From: Bythopirellula polymerisocia
GTDB lineage: Bacteria > Planctomycetota > Planctomycetia > Pirellulales > Lacipirellulaceae
Assembly (NCBI RefSeq): GCF_007860015.1
Contig: NZ_SJPS01000005.1
Coordinates: forward strand, 248,001-312,000
DNA length: 64,000 bases
Direction: 5' to 3'
The position numbers and the translations under genes are program-made. The notes beneath the pieces are model-generated. The model had not been told where the DNA came from and did no database searches. It worked only from the letters and a program-made list of their open reading frames with translations. Numbering within the stretch: the first letter of the stretch is position 1; every line of letters starts with the position of its first letter. Below, piece after piece: positions 53,873-63,074 of the stretch.

Positions 53873-54980
53873 CGATCTCGTTTACGAGAAACACAACGTG
53901 CCCGTCGAGAAACGTGGCGTTTACTCCTCCGGGATGAAGACTGCGGGGAGCGGCTGAATAATGACCCTCGACGCCAATTTTTCCGAAAGCTCCGATATGG
54001 AGGGAACAAGGCATTTGTTCTTGAGCTGCTTTTGAGGGGAGATCATCGTAGGTCTCCGCGCACTGCTTTAAAGTATCCAAGTTTGGTCCTTGATTGTTGG
54101 GGCGTTGTGTCTCACCAAGACTTTCAGAACTCCCTTTGTATGGAGCAAGATTCTCGCGAATGTAAGGGTCCCCTTCACCGCTACCGTTAGGATCTCCGTT
54201 AATCGACTCAGGGTGCATATCAAAGGCCAACAAGCTGGCACCGTTCCAGGCTAAGGCCCAAGCGCCTCGTTCATCATAGGGATGGTCCAATGTACGAACT
54301 TCGCTCAGCGCTAAGGTCCGCGAAAACCCGTCGACTATCTTTCCGGATGTCTGGGGGATGCCCAGCAATGCTCCCGGGTAAAGGTATTGGAGGTCAACGT
54401 GAAAAGGGCTGACATATGCGGCGTAGTTCCCTTTGGCGACTTTGACGTAGTTGAGGCCGATTCCTGCACGGAGTAGTTCATAGTATTTACCCAGAGCCTC
54501 ATCACTAGGGCAAAGCAGCATCGAGACAATCTGCTGCTGAGGGTTATTGATTTGCCGATCAATACTCACGTTTATATCAAACTTGGCATAGAGATCCTGC
54601 TGTTCAACGAAGGGAAGCACCAGCACAATCCAGCTCAATTGCTTACCGCTGTAAGGATTGTATATGTCGACCAGATTCAGATCGTCTCTACGTGGATTCA
54701 CAATCCCACAGCGAGGGAGTTCGCCGTGGGCACTTTCGTAGTTTAGTATGCCCAGTCCTAGTTGCTTGAGGTTGTTGGCACATTGCAATCTCCGCGACGA
54801 TTCGCGACTCGCCTGAACGGCTGGCAGCAGGAGTGCAACCAAGAGGCCGATGATGGCTATTACGGTCAGCAGTTCGATAAGCGTGAATGCCGGGGAACTG
54901 TGATTCGTTCTCCAACGTATTTGCGGAGCAACAATAAGTTCAGATTCAGGTTGTTCACTAGATAGGTCGTTTCCAGGCAT
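53823..54980 (-). CDS. DUF1559 family protein with type IV pilin-like N-terminal methylation motif
   Basis: The family is hugely expanded in planctomycetes and has an uncertain role, likely envelope or pseudopilus. FTLIELLTVIAIIGLLVALLLPAVQ is the prepilin-type helix, with cleavage expected before the Phe, followed by ASRESSRRLQCANNLKQLGLGILNYE, the DUF1559 start. The C-terminus LHPGGVNATFLDGHVVFL is the family's closing motif. Before the pilin motif there are about 31 hydrophilic residues, longer than usual. I chose MPGNDLSSE; a further upstream Met (to 55064) would overlap the neighbouring gene. Confidence 0.92.
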   Translation of the reverse strand: MPGNDLSSEQPESELIVAPQIRWRTNHSSPAFTLIELLTVIAIIGLLVALLLPAVQASRESSRRLQCANNLKQLGLGILNYESAHGELPRCGIVNPRRDDLNLVDIYNPYSGKQLSWIVLVLPFVEQQDLYAKFDINVSIDRQINNPQQQIVSMLLCPSDEALGKYYELLRAGIGLNYVKVAKGNYAAYVSPFHVDLQYLYPGALLGIPQTSGKIVDGFSRTLALSEVRTLDHPYDERGAWALAWNGASLLAFDMHPESINGDPNGSGEGDPYIRENLAPYKGSSESLGETQRPNNQGPNLDTLKQCAETYDDLPSKAAQEQMPCSLHIGAFGKIGVEGHYSAAPRSLHPGGVNATFLDGHVVFLVNEIDEFTMAYMVSSVDEQQ

Positions 54981-54999
54981 GCAGCCTTCTTTTCTGATG

Positions 55000-57900
55000 C
55001 TAAGGAAATAGTTCTTTGCGTTGGTCTTGCATCCACAAAGAAAAGACATGATCAACCAGATCAAGAGAACTCACCTCCGCCATGTTGTAAGAGTTGTGGG
55101 CATGTTTTCCAGGTGACCTTGTAGAAAAGTTTCGCTGAGATGCGTACTCGCTGAAAATTCGATCTAATGAATTTGGGTGGGGTATGTAAGTCAAAAGGGC
55201 AGGCTGAGAAGTGTGCCACTGTTCAAGCGGTTTTTGTAGCGTCTTAGCCGATCGTAAAGGGAAAAGGGTCTGAAGTTGATCGGTCGAGAGAAGCGGGGTT
55301 ACTGGAATCTGACCGCTTTGAACCGTAAGTGTGGCAAGTTGATTTTTCGAAACCAACGCAACTGACGGAGTGTTTTCAACTGTGAGAGCGCTGGACAACT
55401 CTGCTCCGGAAGTTCCACCATAGTTGGTTTGCCAGAGAGACAGGTCCTCGGCATCGACAGTACCATCGGCATTGGAGTCTCCGTCAGCTGCTTGGGCACC
55501 ATTGGCGATCCCATATCCGCGTTGCCATGCGAGAAAATCTCTGCCATCGACGTCTCCGTCCCCATCCGCATCGCCATTGCTAGGAGTTGGAGTTAATGAA
55601 TCGGGGTATTGAGCTTTCCATACCGCGAGATCCGAGAACCCAACGCCCCCATCAAAATCGGCATCACCATCCGTCAACTGGGCATCAGGAGCTTTACCAA
55701 ACCCACGTTGCCAAGTCAAGAAATCGCGCCCGCTGACGGCACCGTCCGCATCAAAGTCGGCTGAGATTCCCACGACAATTCTGGCTGTGCCCGGAGCCGA
55801 CTCATCAATGAAATCGAAAGTTTTGTAGGTAAAGGTATCCATACCCACATAGCCAGGATTGGGGGTATAGGTAAAGCCTCCATCGACATCAAGTTGCAGT
55901 GTACCGTGGGAAACATCCGACACAAGCAAGGCAATGAACTGTCCTCCCTCAGGATCAATATCATTGCCCAGGATTCCTTGCACCGATCCAACAGTCAAGG
56001 CGCTGAGTTGATTTGACTGAAAAGTTCCGCTAGCTGACAGAGTACCTTCGGTGGGTGTGTGATAGGTGTCGTCCTGAGCAAACGCGGGGCCATTGCTGCC
56101 AAATTCATTCCAGACCCAAGTCCACCAATCCCCAAAGAGCAGTGTGGTGAGTGGTCCCGAACCTAGTGGAGGAGGATCTCCACTTAGTGTTGAGATAAAA
56201 TCGTCCCAAAGAAATGGATCAGGACTGATGACATCGCCTGGGTAGCAGAAGAAGCCTGGCATCTCGGGGCAAGCGAATGGATTGGCAGTCGGATCGTTCG
56301 GGTCACCGACAAAAGGATCGGAAATTGCCAGGCCTTTCACCTTGTAGTTGATTTCTGGCGGAGTGCTCCCGTCGAGAGTATAAACGCTAACCGCCACGGT
56401 ATAGGAACCAGGTTCCAAAAGCACAGCCTCGCGCGAATGAGTCTCCCCAGGTCGGGTGGCGAACTGATAAACTGGAGTCCCTTGGTCATCTACGATGGTT
56501 GCCAACAACGCTGTGGGCGAGGTGGTCGCTGCTAAATCTGCCTGAAGCAAGAAGTGAAATAATTGGGGTTTGCCAACATATAAAGTGTGGGTTCTCTGGG
56601 CCACTCCATTGCCAATCGCAGCGGAAGCCAATGTGTTGAGCACGGTCGTCTGGCTTCCAAAGAATACCGTCAGTTCATAGTTTCCTTTGTCGAAAAGTGC
56701 GCCAGGTGTGGCTGCTTTGACCTCAATCCGATAGTCGTTTCTCGGCGTGACGTCCGCCACCTGGACGATTAGATCACCCCCACCGTTAGACAGGACCTCA
56801 AACGGAACCGCAAGATCGTCTTCATCAAGTAACGAAATCGCTGGAATGAGTCCCCCCGCATCTATAGAGCGGATGAGAATGGTCATGACGTTGAGAAGCG
56901 GATCAGCGACCACAGGAGCCTTAATCGTATAGAAGTCGCTATCGAAGGGGTCGGCAATGCTTCCAACCACATCGTATCGTGTATGTTGGACATAACCTGG
57001 AGATGTTTCAAGTTCCGTTGCCTCCGAAGAGCTATCGTTCGTGTGCATATCGTCATTAAACAATTCCTGATCGTCGGCATCGAAAAACTTGCTGAGATCC
57101 TCTGAATTCAAAAACCGAAAGGCACCACCAGCTATTGCATCGATCGTGGCTTGATCGATTTCGTTGCGGCTGTCGAAGGTCACAACCAGCGAATAGCCCC
57201 CCACACCGTAAACATCCGTGTTATCGCTACTTACTTTAATAAAAATTTTGTCCGTACTTCCTAAAGTGGGGAGGTGCACTGAGACCAAGTCACCTGTTCG
57301 CTGGGTCGCCATCGCTTCCCCGAGGAGCTGATGATTATTGTCATAGATAGTCAAATGAGGGGCGAGTAAACTGATGCCCTGAGACCGTAACTGGAAAGTG
57401 GTGGGCCCTGTATAGTTTCCAGGCGTATCGATTACGAAAAAATCGAGATCCGTTTGGGATGTGATGTCGCCATAGACGATTGATGGTGCACTTCCGTTAA
57501 TCAAGCTAGCAGTTTCATTGGTATCAAGTTGCGTCGCATTTGCGAAGGAGTCGTTGTCCGTCTGATTGCCACCGCCGCCACTATCGGGTACTTCATTGAG
57601 GTCCGGTGCGCGTATACCATGCAGTGCTTGGAGATTGGCGATGTCATTGGCCGTCGGGAAATGGACCTCAGGAGGGATGCTAGTGTGCAGGGGAGAGTTT
57701 GGGTCGTTGTTGTCGTCAAGGCCGAATACGTTCCCGGCTTCGTGCAGTGCAATAGCATAGATGTCGTCCAAGGATTGATAATCAAATGCCGTGTTAAATA
57801 TGACGTCTGCAAACCAGGTCCCTGAAACACGTCCATCGGTAGGGACGGAAACTCCTCCTGTATTGGGTGCCATCGCGATAGCGCCAATACGAATATCTCC

Positions 57901-58242
57901 GAAACGCGAGTCTCCTTGACTGGCGCCCCCCGAGCCGAAAGACTGTCCCCCATCGGTGACCACTCCGATGTCGGCGTTAGTGTTGACAGCCCAGTCTTGG
58001 AAGGCCCGCAGAATAACCTCCTTCCACTCGGCTTCAGGTGCAATTGAATCGAATTTGGCTGCCAAGGCGTTGCTTTGCCCGGCGATCTGCGTGCCGTCGG
58101 CCGCGAAGCTTAGGGTTAGATGGACATCCACTCCGGTGAGAAAACCGGCAGCATCCAACATGGCACGAGGTTCTAACGTTTCGAACGAAAGTTGGACCGC
58201 GTGTCGACGCTTGGAGTCGAGATGTTGAATTCGCCTTCGCAT
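55000..58242 (-). CDS. LEPR-XLL protein with degenerate matrixin domain, PPC repeats, cadherin-like domain and dockerins
   Basis: 1080 residues, exported. The N-terminal FETLEPRAMLD is the LEPR-XLL motif. A matrixin-like peptidase domain follows at about 35-215; its zinc motif should read HExxHxxGxxH but here is His167-Glu-Ala-Gly-Asn171-Val-Phe-Gly-Leu-Asp-Asp177, losing two zinc ligands. PPC-like beta domains lie at about 235-350 and 405-520. A cadherin-like/VCBS domain is near 750-830 (DIDPEGGQF, DTFTYKTFD). Dockerin-like EF repeats are at about 845-965 (DFDADGAVSGRDFLTWQRG, DADGDGDVDGRDFLAWQRG). A binding rather than proteolytic role is likely. Confidence 0.88.
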   Translation of the reverse strand: MRRRIQHLDSKRRHAVQLSFETLEPRAMLDAAGFLTGVDVHLTLSFAADGTQIAGQSNALAAKFDSIAPEAEWKEVILRAFQDWAVNTNADIGVVTDGGQSFGSGGASQGDSRFGDIRIGAIAMAPNTGGVSVPTDGRVSGTWFADVIFNTAFDYQSLDDIYAIALHEAGNVFGLDDNNDPNSPLHTSIPPEVHFPTANDIANLQALHGIRAPDLNEVPDSGGGGNQTDNDSFANATQLDTNETASLINGSAPSIVYGDITSQTDLDFFVIDTPGNYTGPTTFQLRSQGISLLAPHLTIYDNNHQLLGEAMATQRTGDLVSVHLPTLGSTDKIFIKVSSDNTDVYGVGGYSLVVTFDSRNEIDQATIDAIAGGAFRFLNSEDLSKFFDADDQELFNDDMHTNDSSSEATELETSPGYVQHTRYDVVGSIADPFDSDFYTIKAPVVADPLLNVMTILIRSIDAGGLIPAISLLDEDDLAVPFEVLSNGGGDLIVQVADVTPRNDYRIEVKAATPGALFDKGNYELTVFFGSQTTVLNTLASAAIGNGVAQRTHTLYVGKPQLFHFLLQADLAATTSPTALLATIVDDQGTPVYQFATRPGETHSREAVLLEPGSYTVAVSVYTLDGSTPPEINYKVKGLAISDPFVGDPNDPTANPFACPEMPGFFCYPGDVISPDPFLWDDFISTLSGDPPPLGSGPLTTLLFGDWWTWVWNEFGSNGPAFAQDDTYHTPTEGTLSASGTFQSNQLSALTVGSVQGILGNDIDPEGGQFIALLVSDVSHGTLQLDVDGGFTYTPNPGYVGMDTFTYKTFDFIDESAPGTARIVVGISADFDADGAVSGRDFLTWQRGFGKAPDAQLTDGDADFDGGVGFSDLAVWKAQYPDSLTPTPSNGDADGDGDVDGRDFLAWQRGYGIANGAQAADGDSNADGTVDAEDLSLWQTNYGGTSGAELSSALTVENTPSVALVSKNQLATLTVQSGQIPVTPLLSTDQLQTLFPLRSAKTLQKPLEQWHTSQPALLTYIPHPNSLDRIFSEYASQRNFSTRSPGKHAHNSYNMAEVSSLDLVDHVFSLWMQDQRKELFP

Positions 58243-58519
58243 ATATTTTGTCAGAGTTTCAGTAGTCCGCGATAACAGCTCGTGAACTGAGATGCCTCGA
58301 GTGTTTCAACTTCTTAAATGGGAAATAAATGTAAGCTACCACCCCTATTGAGTAGCCGAATCGGCGTGTACCTTCCGCCAATTGGAGAAATATTCCGCAA
58401 TAAATATCAAACATCCCTCCGCTCATTGTACATAATCCACTCCCAAAACTTAAAATAATTCCCCCTTATTCAATGTAGCGACCGCCTCTTTAGCTTGCCA
58501 AAGTTATTGAAACTCAGAA

Positions 58520-61500
58520 TCAGTTAGGCGAAATTTTCGAGCTTGGATGGCTTGCAGACTGGATCATCTGTTCAAAAGCATCCAACTTGCGGAGATTTTC
58601 CAAGTCTGGATCGGACTGCGCACGGGAAAGCAGGGCTGGGTCCTGCATCACGGCCTTGGTAAGCATCAGCAATCCTGTCGTGCGGTCGGCCTCATTTCCC
58701 TGGGAAGTATGAGCCAGTGCACAGGCAGCTTGGAACAAATAGGTCGGTTCCTGAGTGAGTTGCAGCAGGCGCTGGACATCGGCAATAGCAGCCGGGCGAT
58801 CTCCTTGTCGTGCAAAGAGCACAGCTCGTCCTGCGAGAGCGAAATGATCATTTGGATCAAGTTCCAACATGCAGTTGAGAGCAGCCAAGGCCTCTTCGGG
58901 TTGATTGAGACGATCAGCGGTTACATGTACGATGTTTCTCCAGGCCTGGAGGCTTCGTGGATCAAGAGTGACTGCCTGGCGAAAATCCTCAAGAGCTGCT
59001 TGAGGGTCTTCCACCAATCGAGCAATGCCGCGTGCCCCCCAACTCTCTGCGTCGGTGGGTGTAAGCCGCAAGCCTTCTGCAAGGTCGCGCTCAGCTTCTT
59101 TCTGATCGCCTAGTGCAAAGAGCGACCGGGCTCGCAGGAAATAAATTCGCGTCTGGGAAGCTCCCTTATCGAGAGCCTCGGTAAAATCAGCGACTGCTTG
59201 ATCGTGATTTCCCAGTGCAGCATGCACGCGAGCACGGTTCAGCAAGCAAGTTGGCAAACCAGGTTGGAGTTCGAGCACCTTATCAAAGTCGTCTAGTGCC
59301 GCATCAAATTCATGTAAATCAAAGCGACATAAACCACGATTGAAAAATGGATAGTAAGACTCAGGTAATAAAGCGGCAGCCGTCGAGTAAGCTCCTTCGG
59401 CTTCGTGCAATCGCGATGCCCCAGTATTTGCATTTCCAAGTAGTAGCCAATAAACGGGATCGGTGGGACTGGAATCTCGCAGTTCATTAAGCAGTGGGAG
59501 AGCCTCTGCATAATCCTGCTCAAGTAAGAGCCGTTGAGCTTTCAAAGAGCTATCCAAGGGACCCTCTGGCTCACGACTCATGGCCAAGGTGCGAAGTTGG
59601 TTTGCCTGGTCAACGTCTCCCATTTTTTCCAACAATGTGGCTTGCTGGAGCGTGAAAGCTTGCGGCTGCTGATTCGGCAGAATGTACTTTCTGGCAAGCG
59701 AATTGAGTCGCAACGCCTCTGCAAATTCTGCGGCATCAGCGTCATTTTTTCTAATCGTCGCTTCAGAAAGCTGATACAAGAGTTCACCAAATTCTTGCTC
59801 CAGTTGTATGCGATGTCGTGGACGTAATGCAATGAGTTGCAGTCGTTGACTCAGAGTTGGATCCGAAAGTACCCCGTATTCGCTGAGTGCATTATCGACG
59901 ATTTTCATACCCGAAGCGATCAAGTCTGAATCATTTTCGGGAATGCTCAAAGCGGTGCGAGCGAGCGGATACGTCGATTGAAATACTTGAAACTTGCTCT
60001 CGGCCCACCAGTGAATTCCTATTGCTAAACAGGCCAATAGTGCAGCCCCTGACAGGGTCGCCACACTGCTGGCGGAAGAAATACGTGGATGTCGCCGGAC
60101 CCACTTGGCTGTTCGTTCGGGCAAGGATCTGTCTGGCACATGTCGCAATGGCAAGTTGTCCAAGTGTCGACGCAAATCTTCGCAGAGATCGGTAGCCGAC
60201 TGGTAGCGGGAAGCCGGATCGGCCGCAAGGCAACGGGAGACGACTGCATCCACTGATCGAGGAATGGCTGGATTCAGATTTCGCGCCGACGGGGATGGTT
60301 GGCGGCGTTCAAGGATCATCCTTTGGACAACTTCTTCAAACGTGCCCTCGAAGACGGAAAAGGGGCGCTTGCCCGTCAGCAGTTCGAAAAAGATAACCCC
60401 CAAAGAAAATATATCTGATCCGACACCAATCTTGCCTCCTCTGGCTATTGCAGAAAGATGTTCCGGCGCCATGTAAGGCAAGGTCCCGCCAACCAGCAGC
60501 GAGGCACGACCATTTACCACGATATCGGCGGATAAATTAAAATCCAGAATTAGCGGCAGGCCGTCCTCTGTCAGCAGGATATTTGCAGGTTTGAGATCGC
60601 GATGGACGATGCCGCGTTGGTGAGCGTGGGAAAGCCCCTCCGCAATTTGCAACACCAATCGGATGATACAGTCAACGTAATTCTGAGGAGTGGCGAGTCT
60701 CTTCGATACAAACTCGTTCGTATCAAGATCAATGGATTGCGAATCCCGTGATTTGTCATTATCGGTGTTTGGGATCTTGAGCGTGTCTTCGAGGGGCGAT
60801 CGAATCGTACTTAAGAATGCCTGACCTGACTGGGGAAACCGGTCGCTCTGTTCTAGAGTGCGGTTAACATCCGACAATGTACGTTGTCCAATGAACGGCA
60901 TACAGACTGCCGTCAAGCCATTCACTCTATGCACCGAGTAGATAGGGACTATGTTCGTATGCTGTAAGCGTGCTAAATGCTGGGGCTCGAGAGTACTTCC
61001 TGAAACGAATTTTAATACAACCAGCCGATCCGCTAAATCGCCCTGCCGAGCCAAGAAAACTCTGGCAAACGCACCGCGACCGATTTCCCGTTCCAAGTGG
61101 AAGTTCAAGACGGAATCTCCCGACTGAGGGAGCTCAACTGCCTCGTCAGCTAAGAGACCTACCTCCTCAAAAAACCCTGGAATTGTGGCTGATGCTCTAC
61201 CATCGTGGGATGCATCACTTTTTTGCGAGTTATCAGTTGAAAACACACGCCATAAACTGGTGTCAATCGCATAGCGCTGAGCGTACAGTTCTGGAGTCAC
61301 TCGCTGCCCAGACTGAACTGTCAATCGATATTCTTCATAGGCAAGTGCTTCTAGTACCTGCGAATCGCTTAAAAGCTCGTGGAGAATTGGGCGATAAGTT
61401 TCGACCGTCCGGCACTCGCCACTCTCCCATGAATACTCCATATCAACTCGCATCAATTCTGTTGCAACTTCTGCATAGAGTGGATGGTTAGGTGGAGGCA

Positions 61501-61621
61501 AGAAGTGCGTAAAGTCAGCATTTCCCTGGCGTTGGCGAGACTCTTCGTAGGCTTCGACGCAGCTCATCAAGAGATCTTCAGTAGTTGATGGGACGGTAGA
61601 CACTGTATTATTGGTCCTCAT
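58520..61621 (-). CDS. Ser/Thr protein kinase with C-terminal TPR repeats
   Basis: From the chosen start (MRTNNTVS) the product has 1033 residues. A N-terminal segment like that of other ECF-linked planctomycete kinases precedes the kinase domain (about 170-505): EIGRGAFARVFLARQ, VVLKFV, IVHRDLKPANILL, LILDFNLSAD and GTLPYMAPEHLS. DFG is replaced by DFN. One membrane helix (SGAALLACLAIGIHWW) follows near 535, and then TPR repeats (about 680-1000). Its start overlaps the end of the sigma gene by 14 bases, so expression is coupled. An upstream Met is possible (to 61726). Confidence 0.93.
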   Translation of the reverse strand: MRTNNTVSTVPSTTEDLLMSCVEAYEESRQRQGNADFTHFLPPPNHPLYAEVATELMRVDMEYSWESGECRTVETYRPILHELLSDSQVLEALAYEEYRLTVQSGQRVTPELYAQRYAIDTSLWRVFSTDNSQKSDASHDGRASATIPGFFEEVGLLADEAVELPQSGDSVLNFHLEREIGRGAFARVFLARQGDLADRLVVLKFVSGSTLEPQHLARLQHTNIVPIYSVHRVNGLTAVCMPFIGQRTLSDVNRTLEQSDRFPQSGQAFLSTIRSPLEDTLKIPNTDNDKSRDSQSIDLDTNEFVSKRLATPQNYVDCIIRLVLQIAEGLSHAHQRGIVHRDLKPANILLTEDGLPLILDFNLSADIVVNGRASLLVGGTLPYMAPEHLSAIARGGKIGVGSDIFSLGVIFFELLTGKRPFSVFEGTFEEVVQRMILERRQPSPSARNLNPAIPRSVDAVVSRCLAADPASRYQSATDLCEDLRRHLDNLPLRHVPDRSLPERTAKWVRRHPRISSASSVATLSGAALLACLAIGIHWWAESKFQVFQSTYPLARTALSIPENDSDLIASGMKIVDNALSEYGVLSDPTLSQRLQLIALRPRHRIQLEQEFGELLYQLSEATIRKNDADAAEFAEALRLNSLARKYILPNQQPQAFTLQQATLLEKMGDVDQANQLRTLAMSREPEGPLDSSLKAQRLLLEQDYAEALPLLNELRDSSPTDPVYWLLLGNANTGASRLHEAEGAYSTAAALLPESYYPFFNRGLCRFDLHEFDAALDDFDKVLELQPGLPTCLLNRARVHAALGNHDQAVADFTEALDKGASQTRIYFLRARSLFALGDQKEAERDLAEGLRLTPTDAESWGARGIARLVEDPQAALEDFRQAVTLDPRSLQAWRNIVHVTADRLNQPEEALAALNCMLELDPNDHFALAGRAVLFARQGDRPAAIADVQRLLQLTQEPTYLFQAACALAHTSQGNEADRTTGLLMLTKAVMQDPALLSRAQSDPDLENLRKLDAFEQMIQSASHPSSKISPN

Positions 61622-62228
61622 CAATAAGTTTATTGAGATGTTGGCGAAAGTTTTGAAGAGTCCGCTCCACGGTGCGCTTTGAGCGCGACGTAAGACTGGC
61701 GATCTCAGCGATTTCGTGCCCTTCAATTCGCAGTTGCAGCATGCGGTCTTGTGGTGCCGGCATGGTTGCGATCAAATCTTGGACTAACATTCGCATTGTT
61801 TCATAGGGAATCGCATCTTCCGTTACCCCTACCGCCTCTCCCGACTCAACGTTTCCAACGGTCCGACCGGCATCTCGTTTTTGAGCTCGATGATGAACCG
61901 CCAAGGTTCGAATCTTGTTTAATGCCAACACCAGCAACAATTGCCATAGCTCCTCACCGACCGGGACTTCGTAGCATCCTTCGGAAGCACGTCGAAAAAA
62001 AGTCCTGAAGACAGATTGCACGACGTCTTCAGGATCAAAACGTGGTGACAGTGCTTGCGCAGTCTGCTTCTTGGCCAAGGCTTGCAGTCGCTTGGCGTAA
62101 CGGAGGTAGAGCGCCGTCGCCGCATCTTGTTGCCCCTCTTGAAAACGACGCAACAACGAGTGATCAGTGCCTACCTTCACATTTTCTGATCCTCGATTTG
62201 ATTTTGTTTCGTGTGGTGAAGCGGCCAT
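61608..62228 (-). CDS. ECF-type RNA polymerase sigma factor linked to a Ser/Thr kinase
   Basis: 206 residues. Region 2 is visible as LLRRFQEGQQDAATALYLRYAKRL and the FDPEDVVQSVFRTFF core near 65; region 4 as MLQLRIEGHEIAEIASLTSRSKRTVERTLQNFRQ near 165-200, a helix-turn-helix. No anti-sigma factor lies next to it; instead it overlaps a kinase gene, the arrangement known for planctomycete ECF-STK groups in which phosphorylation probably controls the sigma factor. Its target promoters are unknown. Confidence 0.9.
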   Translation of the reverse strand: MAASPHETKSNRGSENVKVGTDHSLLRRFQEGQQDAATALYLRYAKRLQALAKKQTAQALSPRFDPEDVVQSVFRTFFRRASEGCYEVPVGEELWQLLLVLALNKIRTLAVHHRAQKRDAGRTVGNVESGEAVGVTEDAIPYETMRMLVQDLIATMPAPQDRMLQLRIEGHEIAEIASLTSRSKRTVERTLQNFRQHLNKLIDEDQ

Positions 62229-62412
62229 TTAATGTCCCGACGAAGAGTATAGTCGAATACTTCCATGGTAACCGTCACGGTTCCCGACTGAAAGTTCCTG
62301 AATTTCCCAATTTTTTGAAACGCCGTGCAAAGCAATCCACGCCATTGATTTAGTTTAACTTCCTTGGCGGATCGGTGGCATAAAACGGACTCTACTGTTC
62401 AGAGGGGAGATC

Positions 62413-62922
62413 ATGTGCATCTTTCCATTCCAATCAATATCCCTGCTTTTGGTTATCAAAATGGGCAGTTACTTGGCATTTCCGAACCCACTGCTGTGGA
62501 TGCTCATCGTGTTGCAGACAGGTGCACCCCTTCCTTGGTTCCATCGCCACTGTGATTTGAGAGAGGGTGAGATGCAGTCTCATTTGAATGCTTGTCATAA
62601 GAGTTCTCAAGAAAAGGCTAGTCCGGAATGGCATCTGCATGTTCTAAGTCAGAAATTCTCCTTCGCCGAAGACGGTTTCAATACTCAACTCCCCCTCAGA
62701 AAAGTTCATCAGTTCCCCAGCAATCAGATTAGTTTTGCAGAGGAAATTCGCAGAATGATTTTGGATCGCGTCCAACACTTGGGGCAGCTCGCGATCCATT
62801 TCTCTGGTCACGTCGTTGACGTAGAGTGTGATCTCAGTCCGATCGACGCGGGTTCTACAATCTGCAAAGTCGTACGTGCATCCTTAGTTCGCTGCGTAAT
62901 CTTTTGCGTACGACAGATTTGA
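62413..62922 (+). CDS. Small hypothetical His/Cys-rich protein
   Basis: Not recognised by name. The 169-residue frame starts hydrophobic (SISLLLVIKMGSYLAF, then LLWMLIVLQTGAPLPW) and contains FHRHCDL, ECD, WHLHVLSQ and a Cys/Val-rich end. I recall similar short planctomycete proteins with a GxPxPWxHxH/WHLHxV pattern but no assigned function. Histidines in FHRH and WHLH could bind metal. No strong ribosome site is visible at the ATG, so the exact start is uncertain. Confidence 0.5.
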   Translation: MCIFPFQSISLLLVIKMGSYLAFPNPLLWMLIVLQTGAPLPWFHRHCDLREGEMQSHLNACHKSSQEKASPEWHLHVLSQKFSFAEDGFNTQLPLRKVHQFPSNQISFAEEIRRMILDRVQHLGQLAIHFSGHVVDVECDLSPIDAGSTICKVVRASLVRCVIFCVRQI

Positions 62923-63074
62923 AGTACACCGGTCTGGGCTTCTGAATCCCGGACGCCTGTTGTTTTGCAGCATAACGCCTAAATCCGTTTGAAGATACTG
63001 GCCAACCCAGTCACTTTTTCCAGGGTGAGAACCTCACTCTCATTTACCAACTACTATAGTCAGGAACAACGATC

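Noticed and set aside
57501..58043. Minus-strand open frame of 180 residues
   Set aside because: Lies in another frame of the LEPR-XLL protein gene, which has clear domain motifs through this segment.
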